Positions 11,860 through 22,685 of a DNA stretch of 64,000 nucleotides are shown here, one piece after another (the stretch's first letter is position 1; each line of letters starts with the position of its first letter). The notes under the pieces were generated by a model. That model worked only from the letters and a program-made list of their open reading frames with translations, ran no database searches and was not told where the DNA came from. The DNA comes from Panax quinquefolius (lineage: Eukaryota; Streptophyta; Magnoliopsida; Apiales; Araliaceae). The stretch spans positions 121,268,307-121,332,306 of the forward strand of contig CM035164.1 of the NCBI GenBank assembly GCA_020205615.1, in the 5' to 3' direction. A program made the translations under genes and the position numbers.

Positions 11860-14218
11860 TGTGACGCCCCCAAAATTAGGTATACGTCACCCATCTTGGG
11901 TCGCCAATTACATGGTACATAAATTCAAATACAACTTTCTAATACAACTGTCGTGTACAATACGACAAACATAAACTGTGAGTTTGAATACAAATATTAT
12001 CTACTAGAGATTATACAAACTCAAAAGGAGTCCTTATTACAATTATTATCACACTATTTCACGTAATAGTGAGGACTACTAATGCTATCCTCTGGACCAT
12101 CACTCCGTTCCCACTCGTCCCGGCTATATATATTCTCATTTCACGAAAAAACGAAAGAAAGAAAGGGTGAGCTCAACTAGCCCAAGAAGAAATATTATGA
12201 CTAAGATAATTCGTAATAAATTATCATTAGTCTCCAACAATGTTAAACCGATAAAATGTAATAGACATCAAGTTTAACTGCGGTGAACAAGCAATCCATT
12301 AAAAGAGTCAAGTAGAAAATAAAATCTAATATCTTTTATGATTTAAAAGGTTTTTCATCATCATTATCGCCGATACTCAAACAATAAATATTCCACATCA
12401 TCGAATCACCCTACGCACTACGGCGAGGATATTCTTTAGTATCACGACCACAATTATCCATGCACTACGGGCCAAGAATATTTGTGTATTCATTAATGGT
12501 CATGATCATGCCAACAACCGCATCCATCAATGCACTACGGGCCAATGAGAACTTTTACCACATCATTTGTAACATTACGGTCATGATTACACTGAATAAT
12601 CCCTGACCATAATCATACCAATTCCATCTATGCACTACAGGCCACAGATGACTTTCAACAAAATATAAACATGAGGATGATAACAATGATATAAGAATTC
12701 AATAAAACAAGTTCAAGAATTATTTTATCCGTGAATTATTAACGTCCAAATTGTCAACATGATCTTTGTTTTGTAGAGTAAAATTCAAGAATGATCGGAA
12801 GAATATTTCCATGAAAAGATCTTTGGATGAAGCCTTGACTATCAAGGATATTCTACTAATTTCATGGAGTATAGAAGTCAAAACTTTAACCAACCGAGTA
12901 TAATAAAGAATGGGATAACAAAAGAAATCAACATAAATGCGGTATTTCGCGATAGATAGGTTATTCAACAATAATAATAATAACGGAACCGGTCGTCAAA
13001 AAACTTGCACCGGATGTGATGTTCCAACAGAATAAATAAAAGATTTTAACCAGTCCTGTAAAACACACGTATGGATGTTCCAACGGAATAATAATAAGAT
13101 GGAACCAGTCCGGTGTAAAACACACGCATATGATGTTCCAACAGAATAATAGAAGAATGTCACCAAGTATAGGGTAGATCAGCGTATCTGAGTTATTCCA
13201 ATGTAATAATAAGAATTGGAATAACAACAGTTCTCTTCATGAATAAGAAAGAATAACACTTCTTGAGTACAACAAATAATATTCCCTACCTTAAGAAGAA
13301 GAGTCTTTGGATATATAAGTAGTGAAGTAGCGAATACTTTCTTTCTTTCTCTATAGTTTATCTCTCAGAGTTTCAAAGTGAATTAAATGAAAATAATGAA
13401 TGAATGAGCTTCTATTTATAGAAAAATGGAATGCATAAGAACTAACTCATGAGCAGTCGAGATTGATTTACTTTAATCGGACGGTCCATATTTAAAGCAA
13501 AATAAAATATAATATATTCTATTTATAATCTAATAAAACGAATAACTTTATAAAAGATTTTACTATACAAACACTATGCAGCACTATGCAAACACTATGC
13601 ATAATAAAATATAATATATTCTAATTATTATCTAATAAAATGATATAGCTTTATAAAAGTATTACATTTTATATAAAAAAGATTTTACTATGCAAAACAC
13701 TATCACGAAGAACTACTACAACACTATGCGTAATAGAATATAATATATTCTATTTATAGAATAACTTTACAAAAGTATTCTATTTTATATAAAAAGATTT
13801 TCTCAGTATTATTACATTAATAATACCAACAAAACCGAGTGACTTATCACTTAAGCATCAATAATTAATCTGGTGTGCTCTTACTACGAACCACGCGTAG
13901 ACATCTTGTTTTTAACACCGGTGTTTCAACAGTTAACGGTAAAACTTCCGCCGTTATTTTCATAAAGTATTTTTATCGTTTTCTCAATCCGAAAATAATT
14001 CCGTTGTGGGGTCCACCAATGATTATGCCGTTGTTCTAATATTCCATGTTAAAACGAATATTCTCCGACCAATTGAATATTATATAACAACTTGCGTACT
14101 TTGCAAAATTTATAAATATTACCCACAACTATAACATTATCTCAAATTCACACCATAATATAAAAAAAAATTATTTCGAGAAAATTAATTCTTTATTCAT
14201 AAAATCTGGGGTTTCACA
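11860..14218 (-). repeat. Element B 3' LTR (family F1)
   Basis: On the plus strand it runs TGTGACGCCCCCAAAATTAG to GGGGTTTCACA. It includes the roughly 60-bp minisatellite (about 12960-13150) and a reverse TATA at 13413-13420. It lacks the 19-bp array present in the right-hand F1 LTRs. Confidence 0.93.
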
Positions 14219-15644
14219 ATCTCCCTCCTTATGGAATTTAAGCCCTCAAAATTTACGTGCGTTACTATATCTTAGAAACGGTGAGGATACCTTGACTTCA
14301 TTTCGATTCTAACTCTTGAGGTATAACCCTTGAGTGTTGGATACGATTCTTCTTATCCAAGATTTTAACACGAGATCTCATACGTTAAATCATCCGCTAT
14401 CTCGTCTGATTCTAAATTAATAATGTGGTTCGGGTCATCCACATATTTACGTAACATCGATACGTTAAAAAAACGTTATGAACACGCGACATACTTGGCG
14501 GTAAAACGAGTCTATAGGCCACAGTTCCTACTCGAGCAAGGATTTCAAATGGGCCAATAAATCGAGGGTTGAGATTTCCTCTCTTCATCGATTCTTGCTT
14601 CTAGAATAACTCCCTCTTGAACCTTCTTCTTCACATTCATCAGCTCCAAGTATGTAGCTTGAGCAGCTTTAACTTTATCGATTAAAGTCTATTCTAATCG
14701 TATATTCGTTATCTTCACGTGGGTCCCTAGAGTCTTTAACTCTATCTCCATCATTTGTAAGTTATACGAAATGGGTCTTTGTGTTAACATCATCACACTC
14801 GTAAACACATACGATCTTTTACTCAACGCATCAGCTACCACGTTCGCTTTTCCATGATGGTTTTGAATGATATGATCGTAATCTTCAACAGCTCGAGCCA
14901 ACATCTTTGGCACATGTTACGTTCATTTTTGGTGAAGAAAATATTTGAGGGTTTAAGAAATGGGTTTTGTACTGGGGTCAATACAAAATTCGATTTCACG
15001 CTCTATGGTAGGCTAAGAAGTCTTCAAGAATACGTCAGAAAATTTATTAATAATAGAAATATCATTAAAAACTATTACTCTTATCCAAGACTTGGATAGC
15101 ACGTCACATTGATACCTATCAACTTATCACCGTCATTCACGACGTTGCCTACAGAAAGTCTGGCTTCGGTGCATTCCACACAAGAAAGTCAATAACGAAA
15201 GGATCGGGGCTCTTTATTTATGGCTTGATATAACAATGATTAACTTTAGTGGTTTGGTTACTTTGAATTCGCATAACAGGTTGGTTAGGAGTATGAAAGC
15301 TAACAACTTTACAAAAAGCATGATGAGTAGTTAACCAATCGTTTCCAAAAATCACATCAAAGGAAAGTATTTTCAAAGAGATAAGATCGACAGGTAACGT
15401 AAAAGTGTTGATTTGAACAAGATTTATAAATAATGGAGGTAACGAAGGTTTCTCCGAACTGAGTTTAAACAGATATATCAAAGTCTAACTTCTCCAAAAT
15501 TAACTTCAAACATTGAAGCACAACTAGGTGAAATAAAAGAGTGAGTAGAATCGGTATCTAACACGGTATAGACTTCGCAAGAGTTTATGACTAACATACC
15601 CGTGATAATTTTATTCAGGTTCCTTGTCACGAAAAAAAAAGCTC
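14219..15644 (-). pseudogene. Element B pol remnants: protease, RNase H end
   Basis: Protease is read at about 15644-15218: LDTDSTHSFIS, then LVQINTFTLPVDLISLKILS and DVIFGNDWLTTHHAF. The catalytic DTG is DTD here. The RNase H tail is at 14913-14689 ([20 protein letters not shown]). RT core and integrase are gone; a few chromodomain-end codons may remain near 14230-14420. The deletion and the changed active site rule out function. Confidence 0.75.
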
Positions 15645-15648
15645 TTTC

Positions 15649-16910
15649 TTAAACTACCGGCTTTATCTTGTCTGGGACAACCTTTGGCATCATTATCCCA
15701 GCTGGACTTGACTTCACCATACGACAAAATTGAGCTAGGTGACCTTCTCTTCCGCAATTAAAACATGCTTTGGATTGTTGCGTACAGTTTGGATGGATGT
15801 GTCCCTCTTGTCCGCATTTGAAATATACGACTGATGGGCGTTCTTCTTCCTTTGAAACGGGTTCTGGTGCAGACGTCTTCACATCATTGTTGAACCTTCT
15901 CTTCTTAAAATGTCCATTCTTATTATCTTGGCCATGATTACCACCGAAATGGTTACCATTCTTGGCATGATAATATCCCCCACGATGGTTATCGTTGTTC
16001 CGATGACCGTTGCCACTGGTATGATTATTATCGTGTTGTTGGTCGTTGCCTTTTGGTTGTACTGACTCATTATCGCGCTCTAATAACTGAGCTCTATTCA
16101 CAATATCTGAATATAAACAAGGTTTGTGAGAAATGAGGTATTGACGTATATCGGGTTTCAAACCTCGCAAAAACATTCGCGTCATTCGCTCCTCATTATT
16201 GACCAAATGGGATGCAAACTGGGATAACTCCGCAAACTTAGCCTCGTACTGCGACACGGTCATATTGTTTTGCTCCAGCTTGATGAATTCTACCTCCTTC
16301 ATGTGACGAATACTTTCAGAAAAGTACTTGTCGTTGAATAATTCTTGGAACTTCTCCCAAGACATCTTGAGTGCGTCAGGCTGGGTACGTTTTACAGATT
16401 CCCACCAATGATCTCCTTCTTCACGCAACATAAAGGTGGCGAATGGAACCTTTTGCTCCTCTGAGCATTCCAAGACATCAAATATCTTGGTAATCTGCTT
16501 TATCCATGTCTCCGCCTTAAGTGGTTCTGGCTTTCCCAAAAACTCCGGTGGTCCCAGCTCCTTGAACTGCTTAGCGGTGACCAACCCTGGGTTACCATTG
16601 TTTCCACCTACATTATGGACAGGAGCTGCCTTCGCCCGTTGTTGCATGAATTTCTCTTTAAACTGCTTAGCGGTGACCGTCCGGGAGTTATCAGTATTTC
16701 TACCTGCATTTTGGACAGGACCTGCCTTCGCCCGTTGTTGCATGAATTTCATAAAGCCTCTGACCATCCCATCATTCACCATTTCATCGGTGTTATTGTT
16801 TTCATGAGGAGTATTGTCCTCTGGTTGCACATTATCCTCGATTATTGATCATGGAGACTCAACGGTCTCTCACATGCTCCATTGATAATCTCAACATTCT
16901 CAGATGCCAT
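15649..16910 (-). pseudogene. Element B gag with two zinc knuckles
   Basis: Start ATG at 16910-16908 (MASENVEIINGACERP) by comparison with elements C and D; a frame break near 16850 separates it from the long open frame 16830-15649 (393 codons). That frame has a capsid domain (ELGPPEFLGKPEPLKAETWI, SWEKFQELFNDKYF, MTVSQYEAKFAELS) and two CCHC knuckles, CGQEGHIHPNC and CFNCGREGHLAQFC. Residues about 28-95 contain a tandem duplication of a 35-residue unit (MQQRAKAGPVQN... and MQQRAKAAPVHN..., each ending VTAKQFKE). Best preserved gag in the window. Confidence 0.85.
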
Positions 16911-17084
16911 TTTTCAAACACTGCAACAAAACAAGGGTTAATTAACTTATCACATATTATCCCTATACTTTGATCGACCAATTAAATACCAAATAAACTT
17001 AGGTTGGTCATACTAGCAAAGGAATTCCCCGTCTCTCCCCTCCTAGTTCTTGTCTCACATCTTAGCCAGGGATCATATCCTTAA

Positions 17085-17098
17085 GCTTTGATACCAAC
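17085..17098 (-). other. Primer-binding site of element B
   Basis: The minus strand reads GTTGGTATCAAAGC, matching the initiator tRNA-Met primer site common to chromoviruses, directly next to the 5' LTR. Confidence 0.85.
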
Positions 17099-19460
17099 TG
17101 TGACGCCCCCAAAATTAGGTATACGTCACCCATCTTGGGTCGCCACTTACATGGTACATAAATTCAAATACAACTTACTAATACAACTGTCGTGTACAAT
17201 ACGACAAACATAAACTGTGAGTTTGAATACAAATATTATCTACTAGAGATTATACAAACTCAAAAGGAGTCCTTATTACAATTATTATCACACTATTTCA
17301 CGAAATAGTGAGGACTACTAATGCTATCCTCCGGACCATCACTCCGCTTCCACGACTGCGTCCCAAATTATATTCTCATTTCACAAGAGAACGGTGAAAG
17401 AAAGGGTGAGCTCAACTAGCCCATAAAAAATATTATGACTAAGATAATGCGAAATAAATTATCATTAGTCTCCAACAATGTTAAACCGATAAAATATAAT
17501 AGACATCAAGTTTAATCTGCAATGAACAAGCAATCCATTAAAAGAGTCAAGTAGAAAATAAAATCTAATATCTTTTATGATTTAAAGGTTTTTCATCATC
17601 ATTATCGCGATACTCGACAATAAATATTCCACATCATCGAATCACCCCGCGCACTACTACCAAGATATTCTTTAGTATCACGACCACAATTATCCATGCA
17701 CCACGTGCCAAGAATATTTATGTATTCATTAATGGTCATGATCATGCCAACAACTGTCCATCAATGCACTACGGGCCAATGAGAACTTTTACCACATCAT
17801 TTGTAACATTACGGTCATGATTACACGGAATAATCCCTGATCATAATCATACCAAGTCCATCTATGCACTACAAATACGAGATGACTTTCAACAAAATAT
17901 AAACATGAGGATGATGACAATGATATAAGAATTCAATAAAACAAGTTCAAGAATTATTTTATCCAGAATTATTAACGTCCAAATTGTCAACATGATCTTG
18001 TTTTGTAGAGTAAAATTCAAGAATGATCGTAAGAATATTTCCATGAAAAGATCTTTGGATGAAGCCTTGAACTATCGAGGATATTCTACTAATTTCATGG
18101 AGTATAGAAGTCGAAACTTTAACCAACTGAGTATAATAATAAAGAATGGGATAACAAAAGAAATCACCATGCATGCGGTACTTGCATGACAAAGTTATTC
18201 CAACGAGAATAATAATAACGGGCAAGTCGCAAAAACTTTGCAAGCGGGGATGTTCCAATGAGAATAATAAAGAAGCGGAACTAGGTCCTGTGTAAAACAC
18301 AAACAGGATGTTCCAACGTATAATAATAATAAGACGGAACTGTGTTCTGTAAAACACACGACGATGATGTTCTAATGTAAATAATAGAAGAATGTCACCA
18401 AGTATAGGGTAGATCACAGCGTATCTGAGTTATTCCAATGAGATAATAAGAATTGGAATAACAACAGTTCTCTTTATGAATAAGAAAGAATAACACTTCT
18501 TACAGTACAACAAATAATATTCCCTACCTTAAGAAGAAGAATCTTGGATATATAAGTAGTGAAGTAGCGAATACTTTCTTCTTTCTCTCTATAGTTTATC
18601 TCTCTGAGTTTCAAAGAATTCGTAATGAAATAATGAATGAATGAGCTTCTATTTATAGAAAAATGGAATGCATAATAACTAACTCATGAGCAGTCATTTA
18701 GATTGATTTACTTTAATCGGACGGTCCATATTTAAAACAAAATAAAATATAATATATTCTATTTATAATCTAATAAAACGAATAACTTTATAAAAGATTT
18801 TACTATCTGCAAACACTATGCAGCACTATACAAACACTATGCATAATAAAATATAATATATTCTAATTATTGTCTAATAAAACATATAGCTTTATAAAAG
18901 TATTTTGTTTTATATAAATAAGATTTTACTATGTAAAACACTATCTGATTAATTATGTACGACACTATGCGTAATAGAATATAATATATTCTATTTATAG
19001 AATTACTTTATAAAAGTATTACATTTTATATAAAAAGATTTTCGTATTATTACATTAATAATACCAACAAAACCGAGTGACTTATCACTTAAGCATCAAT
19101 AATTAATACCGTGTGCTACTACGCATCAACCACGCGTATTCGTATTTTTAACACTTAGGTGTTTCAACAGTTAACAGTAAAACTTCCACCGTTATTTTCA
19201 TAAAAAAATATTTTTATCGTTTTCAATATCGACAATAATTCCGTTGTAGGGTCCACCAATGATTGTGCCGTTGTACTAATATTCCATGTTAAAACGAATA
19301 TTCCCCAGAGCCAATCGAATATTATATAACAACTTGCGTACTTTGCAAAATTTATAAATATTACCCACAACTATAACATTATCTCAAATTCACACCATAA
19401 TATAAAAAAAATTTATTTCGAGAAAATTAATTCTTTATTCATAAAATCTGGGGTTTCACA
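17099..19460 (-). repeat. Element B 5' LTR (family F1)
   Basis: Same ends as the other B LTR; 2362 bp against 2359. Most AT-rich stretches are identical to the partner, but the minisatellite block (about 18185-18380) differs by many substitutions and indels. A reverse TATA box is at 18650-18657. Confidence 0.93.
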
Positions 19461-19465
19461 GTGAA

Positions 19466-19759
19466 CGTTATGCTTTCACCGACAAAAGCAAGATTTATTA
19501 TATGAAACGTTATGCTTTTTCGTTAAAAGCAATTTTATTATCAATAAATTGATAAACTTTCACTTATACTTGAACGTTTTTTTTAAAATTTCTTAAAAAA
19601 AAAAAAACAAAGAAAAGTATAGATTCAAGTGTTAGTTTGTATGAAATAAATGTACATGATTTCCTGATACAGGAAATGAAAAGAACTACGAAAGTTCATG
19701 ATCCAAAGGTCATGACCTGTCGAATTGAAGATATAAGAATACCTAAAGCTTGATCTTCG
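19466..19759. other. Element A non-coding spacer
   Basis: Resumes element A after element B. GTTATGCTTT motifs recur (19469, 19510) with no ORF. Confidence 0.5.
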
Positions 19760-20050
19760 AGGCTATCAGCAGGTCTTCGAGGCCCTCAACAGGTCTTCAA
19801 GGCTATCAGTAGATCTTCAAGGCTATTATCATGTCCTCGATGCTATCAGGCCTTCGAAGCTATCAGCAGGTCTTCGAGGCTATCAGCAGGACTTTGAGGC
19901 CCTCCGCAGGTCTTCGAGGCTATCAGTAGATCTTCAAGGCTATTATCAGGTCTTCGATGCTATCAGGCCTTCGAAGCTATCAACAGGTCTTCGAGGCTAT
20001 CAGCAGGTCTTCGAGGCTATGAGGACTTCGAAGCTATCAGGCCTTCAAGA
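19760..20050. repeat. About 20-bp tandem array GGTCTTCGAGGCTATCAGCA in element A
   Basis: About fourteen imperfect copies of CAGGTCTTCGAGGCTATCAG with variants (ATCTTCAAGGCTATTATC, GGCCTTCGAAGCTATCAG). A larger unit of about 120 bp is itself repeated. Confidence 0.88.
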
Positions 20051-20149
20051 AATGTTTGGTTCTCAATGACTTCATGATTCCAAACGAAAGAGAAATTTCA
20101 AGAGATGGTAAAAAAAGATTAGATCGAAGATTTACAAAAATATCCCAGG

Positions 20150-20340
20150 AGAGCTCCTCTAAGGCCTGCCCTTCTAGGGTCTGCTCCCTATAGAGGTTCC
20201 CTCTCCTAGGACTTTCGTTTTTGAGGATTGCGAAACATCAAGCCCCGCGAAGTGTTCAGACACTGGAATCAAGACTTCAACACTTACAATATTTTGCGCG
20301 ATCATCTCACCAAAGGCGTGACTCACGCGCAGGGGGCAAA
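20150..20340 (+). repeat. Second copy of the 3' polypurine region of element A
   Basis: The order of motifs here (CTTCTAGGGT, TCCTAGGA, AAGCCCCGCGAA, GCGCGATCATCT, ACTCACGCGCAGGGGGCAAA) parallels 25790-25970, which ends ACTCTCGCGCAGGGGGCAAA at the 3' LTR. Here no LTR follows; TACTTACC does. Confidence 0.8.
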
Positions 20341-20526
20341 TACTTACCGATAGATGACATAGACATCCTCTAGAGTAAAAGTGCATTCACCCCAAGCAGT
20401 GATGAATATTTAGATAGAAGAACACCATGGTCATATTGGATACGAATGTTTCTACATAGCTGGATGCAAGAAGAATGTCAGCTATCCACATAATCAGCAT
20501 TCCCAAGTAGCTAGTCGATCCAATGT

Positions 20527-20976
20527 TGCTATTCTTGAAGGTGGTTAGATGAATCAGACAAGAAGTCATCCCAACTTCCACAAGCCGTTGGATATAGAAA
20601 CAAGCCTTCCTTCTATGGTGGAAGAAAAGTTGTATGAGCATAAGTTTGGACTTGCTTCCAAAAGACGACAAAAAGACCAAAGGAGGGGAGCCCTTTCCCA
20701 ATCATTGAGAAACGGGGCCTCCTTGGTTGTTCCCAAGTCTGCAGAATGTTCAACAGGTAGGGCCTGCTATTCTTGAAGGTGGTTTGATGAATCAGACAAG
20801 AATTCATCCCAACTTCCACAAGCCGCTGCATATAGAAACAAGCCTTTCTTCTCTGGCGGAGGAAGAGTTGTACGATCATAAGTCTGAACCTGCGCGCTTC
20901 CAAAAGACGTCGAAAAGACCAAAGGAGGGGAGCCCTTCCCCAATCATTGAGAAACGGGGCCTCCTTGGTTGTTCCC
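20527..20976. repeat. Tandem duplication with 238-bp period in element A
   Basis: Units 20527-20734 and 20765-20976 share TGCTATTCTTGAAGGTGGTT at the start and CGGGGCCTCCTTGGTTGTTC at the end. ORFs on both strands across it are by-products; no protein family is recognised. Confidence 0.88.
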
Positions 20977-20984
20977 TTCATCCT

Positions 20985-21195
20985 TCATCCATATAGGCTT
21001 CGGCCCTCTAGGGTTCGGCCATGTAGGCTTCGCCCACCTAGGGGTTGTTCCCTTTAGTCTATAGGGTTCGGCCACCACCTAAGGGTTGTCTCCTTCAAAA
21101 AAAAAAGTTCTAAGGTTCGGCCCTAGGGTTCGGCCACCACCTAGGGGCTGTCTCCTTCAACAACAAAAAAAAAAACATAGGGTTCGACCCCTATA
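20985..21195. repeat. GGGTTCGGCC-rich short repeats in element A
   Basis: Repeated TAGGGTTCGGCCACCACCTA and TTGTCTCCTTCAA blocks with A runs between them. The pattern is typical of the spacer of non-autonomous retroelements. Confidence 0.75.
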
Positions 21196-21204
21196 GGGCC
21201 TTAC

Positions 21205-21690
21205 AATTGGATCTGCAGCTCTTTTAAATATGGATGGGTATTGTAAAATGGCCAACATTCAAAAAAAAAAAAGTTTTTGAATCACGAAATGTTGAATCAT
21301 CATGACATGCTGCCAAATGTTGCCTCATTTTGTATTATAATTGATGGGCTTAAGAAAGTAGGTGAATTGGCAGCCGCACAAAATTATTTGATTGGAGGAG
21401 GCATGTGGTTTCTTTCTTGAAATGAATACATTTGGGGTCCTCCCAAATTCGGTGGTTGATCACAATACTTTAATTGATGGGTACTGTGAAGAAGGTAATA
21501 TGGAGAAGGCTTCAAAGTTTTGTTCGAACATGATGGAAAAGGGTATTGAACCAAATATCATGTACAACTTCAATGGGTTCTTTCTTATGGCAAATAAAAG
21601 TTGCACCCAATTAAGTAACGCGACAAAAGAACTTTCTACTTCAGTTTGGATGCAAGACATGCTCATCGACTCCTTCTCCAAAAGAAGATA
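21205..21690 (+). pseudogene. Captured pentatricopeptide-repeat (PPR) gene fragment
   Basis: PPR proteins bind organellar RNA. Here pieces of about three to four 35-residue repeats are read in more than one frame: MDGYCKMANIQ near 21228, LPNVASFCIIIDGLKKVGEL near 21310, then an open frame from 21392 with LPNSVVDHNTLIDGYCEEGN, MEKASKFCSNMMEKGIEPN. The paired helix-turn-helix pattern (TLIDGYC..GN...A) is diagnostic. A frame change lies near 21395 and homology ends near 21570-21690. No start codon or targeting peptide is present. It lies between the LTRs of element A, so it was most likely picked up by that element. Confidence 0.82.
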
Positions 21691-21793
21691 AGTAAAGGTT
21701 TTATTTGTTTATTTTTTTTAAAAAAAGATTTTATTTTATTTATTTTTTTCGAAAAAATAAAATAAAATAAGATTTTATTTTATTTCATTTTCA

Positions 21794-21834
<41 letters not shown>

Positions 21835-22018
21835 GATTAGATTAGATTTTTTCAAATTAAGAAAGATTTGATTTGATTCCCAAAACAAACAAAGTTTAAA
21901 TTTTTAAAATAAAATTAAGATTTTATTTTATTTTGAAAATAAAATATTTGATTTGATAAAAGGAATGACTTGGTTTATCAAAATAAAGATTTTTTTATTA
22001 GGAAGATTATTGCATATA
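21691..22018. repeat. Low-complexity A/T tract with (AAT)n
   Basis: AAAATAAAAT and TTTTATTT tracts enclose an AAT trinucleotide run at about 21794-21832 (some twelve units). Confidence 0.85.
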
Positions 22019-22666
22019 TGTAAGACCCCAACTTATTATTAATGAAATTTAATTTTCTCTATTTATTATTTTGAAATAGTAAGGGTTGATTTGATTAATG
22101 TGGATAGTTAGGGTAAAATAAGCAAATATTTCAAAATAAGCAAGTGGTTATAAATTATTCATTGTTGTTTGGGGAATATTAGTTTGGTCGTGGAATATTC
22201 GTCTGTTCGAGAATATTAAATGCGACCAAGACAACGACCATGTGTGGGCCCCATAACTGAAAGCGATTGGATGAAGAAAAAGCGACAAATATAAGTTGTT
22301 TAAAAATAACAAATGTAGTTTATTATCATTAATCTTTGTTAAAATACTCGGTGGTTAAAACACAAGAAGATTACCAGCGATTATTGCAATTATTGATTCT
22401 TACGTAAAGAAGACACTACTTAATAATGGTTACGGTAATTCTTTATTCGATTATTTTATTGATTCAATAATTCTTTGCATTGATATTTTATATTACTGTT
22501 GTTTCAATAAATTGTCATTACACAGTATTTTCCATTATCGATGCAATAATTCATATTATTTGAATAATATTATTAGATAACATTATTGGCAATGTCTAGA
22601 AAGTTCTGTCTAAGGAGAGGTTTGGTCACCTAATTGCGCGCCAGTAAGGAGAAATTCTTATTGAAA
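22019..22666 (+). repeat. F2 LTR fragment, plus orientation
   Basis: It starts TGTAAGACCCCAACTTATTA and matches the complement of the right end of the neighbouring solo LTR. Homology stops at CTTATTGAAA, so only the first 650 bases of the LTR remain. Confidence 0.8.
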
Positions 22667-22685
22667 ATTATAAATATATCATATG

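Larger units (their letters stand above)
11860..19460 (-). mobile_element. Element B: chromovirus-like LTR retrotransposon, internally deleted
   Basis: LTRs 11860-14218 and 17099-19460 are flanked by the duplication GTGAA (11855-11859 and 19461-19465). Orientation is minus: the primer site adjoins the right LTR and the polypurine tract (complement of ATCTCCCTCCTTATGG, from 14219) adjoins the left. The 2.88-kb interior keeps gag, part of protease and RNase H remnants but lacks most of RT and integrase, so B is not autonomous. It is inserted in element A and is therefore younger than A. Confidence 0.93.

Noticed and set aside
14854..15099. Plus-strand ORF in element B
   Set aside because: Shadow of the minus-strand RNase H remnant.
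20387..20996. ORFs on both strands in the 238-bp duplication
   Set aside because: They mirror each other across the repeat and match no protein family.
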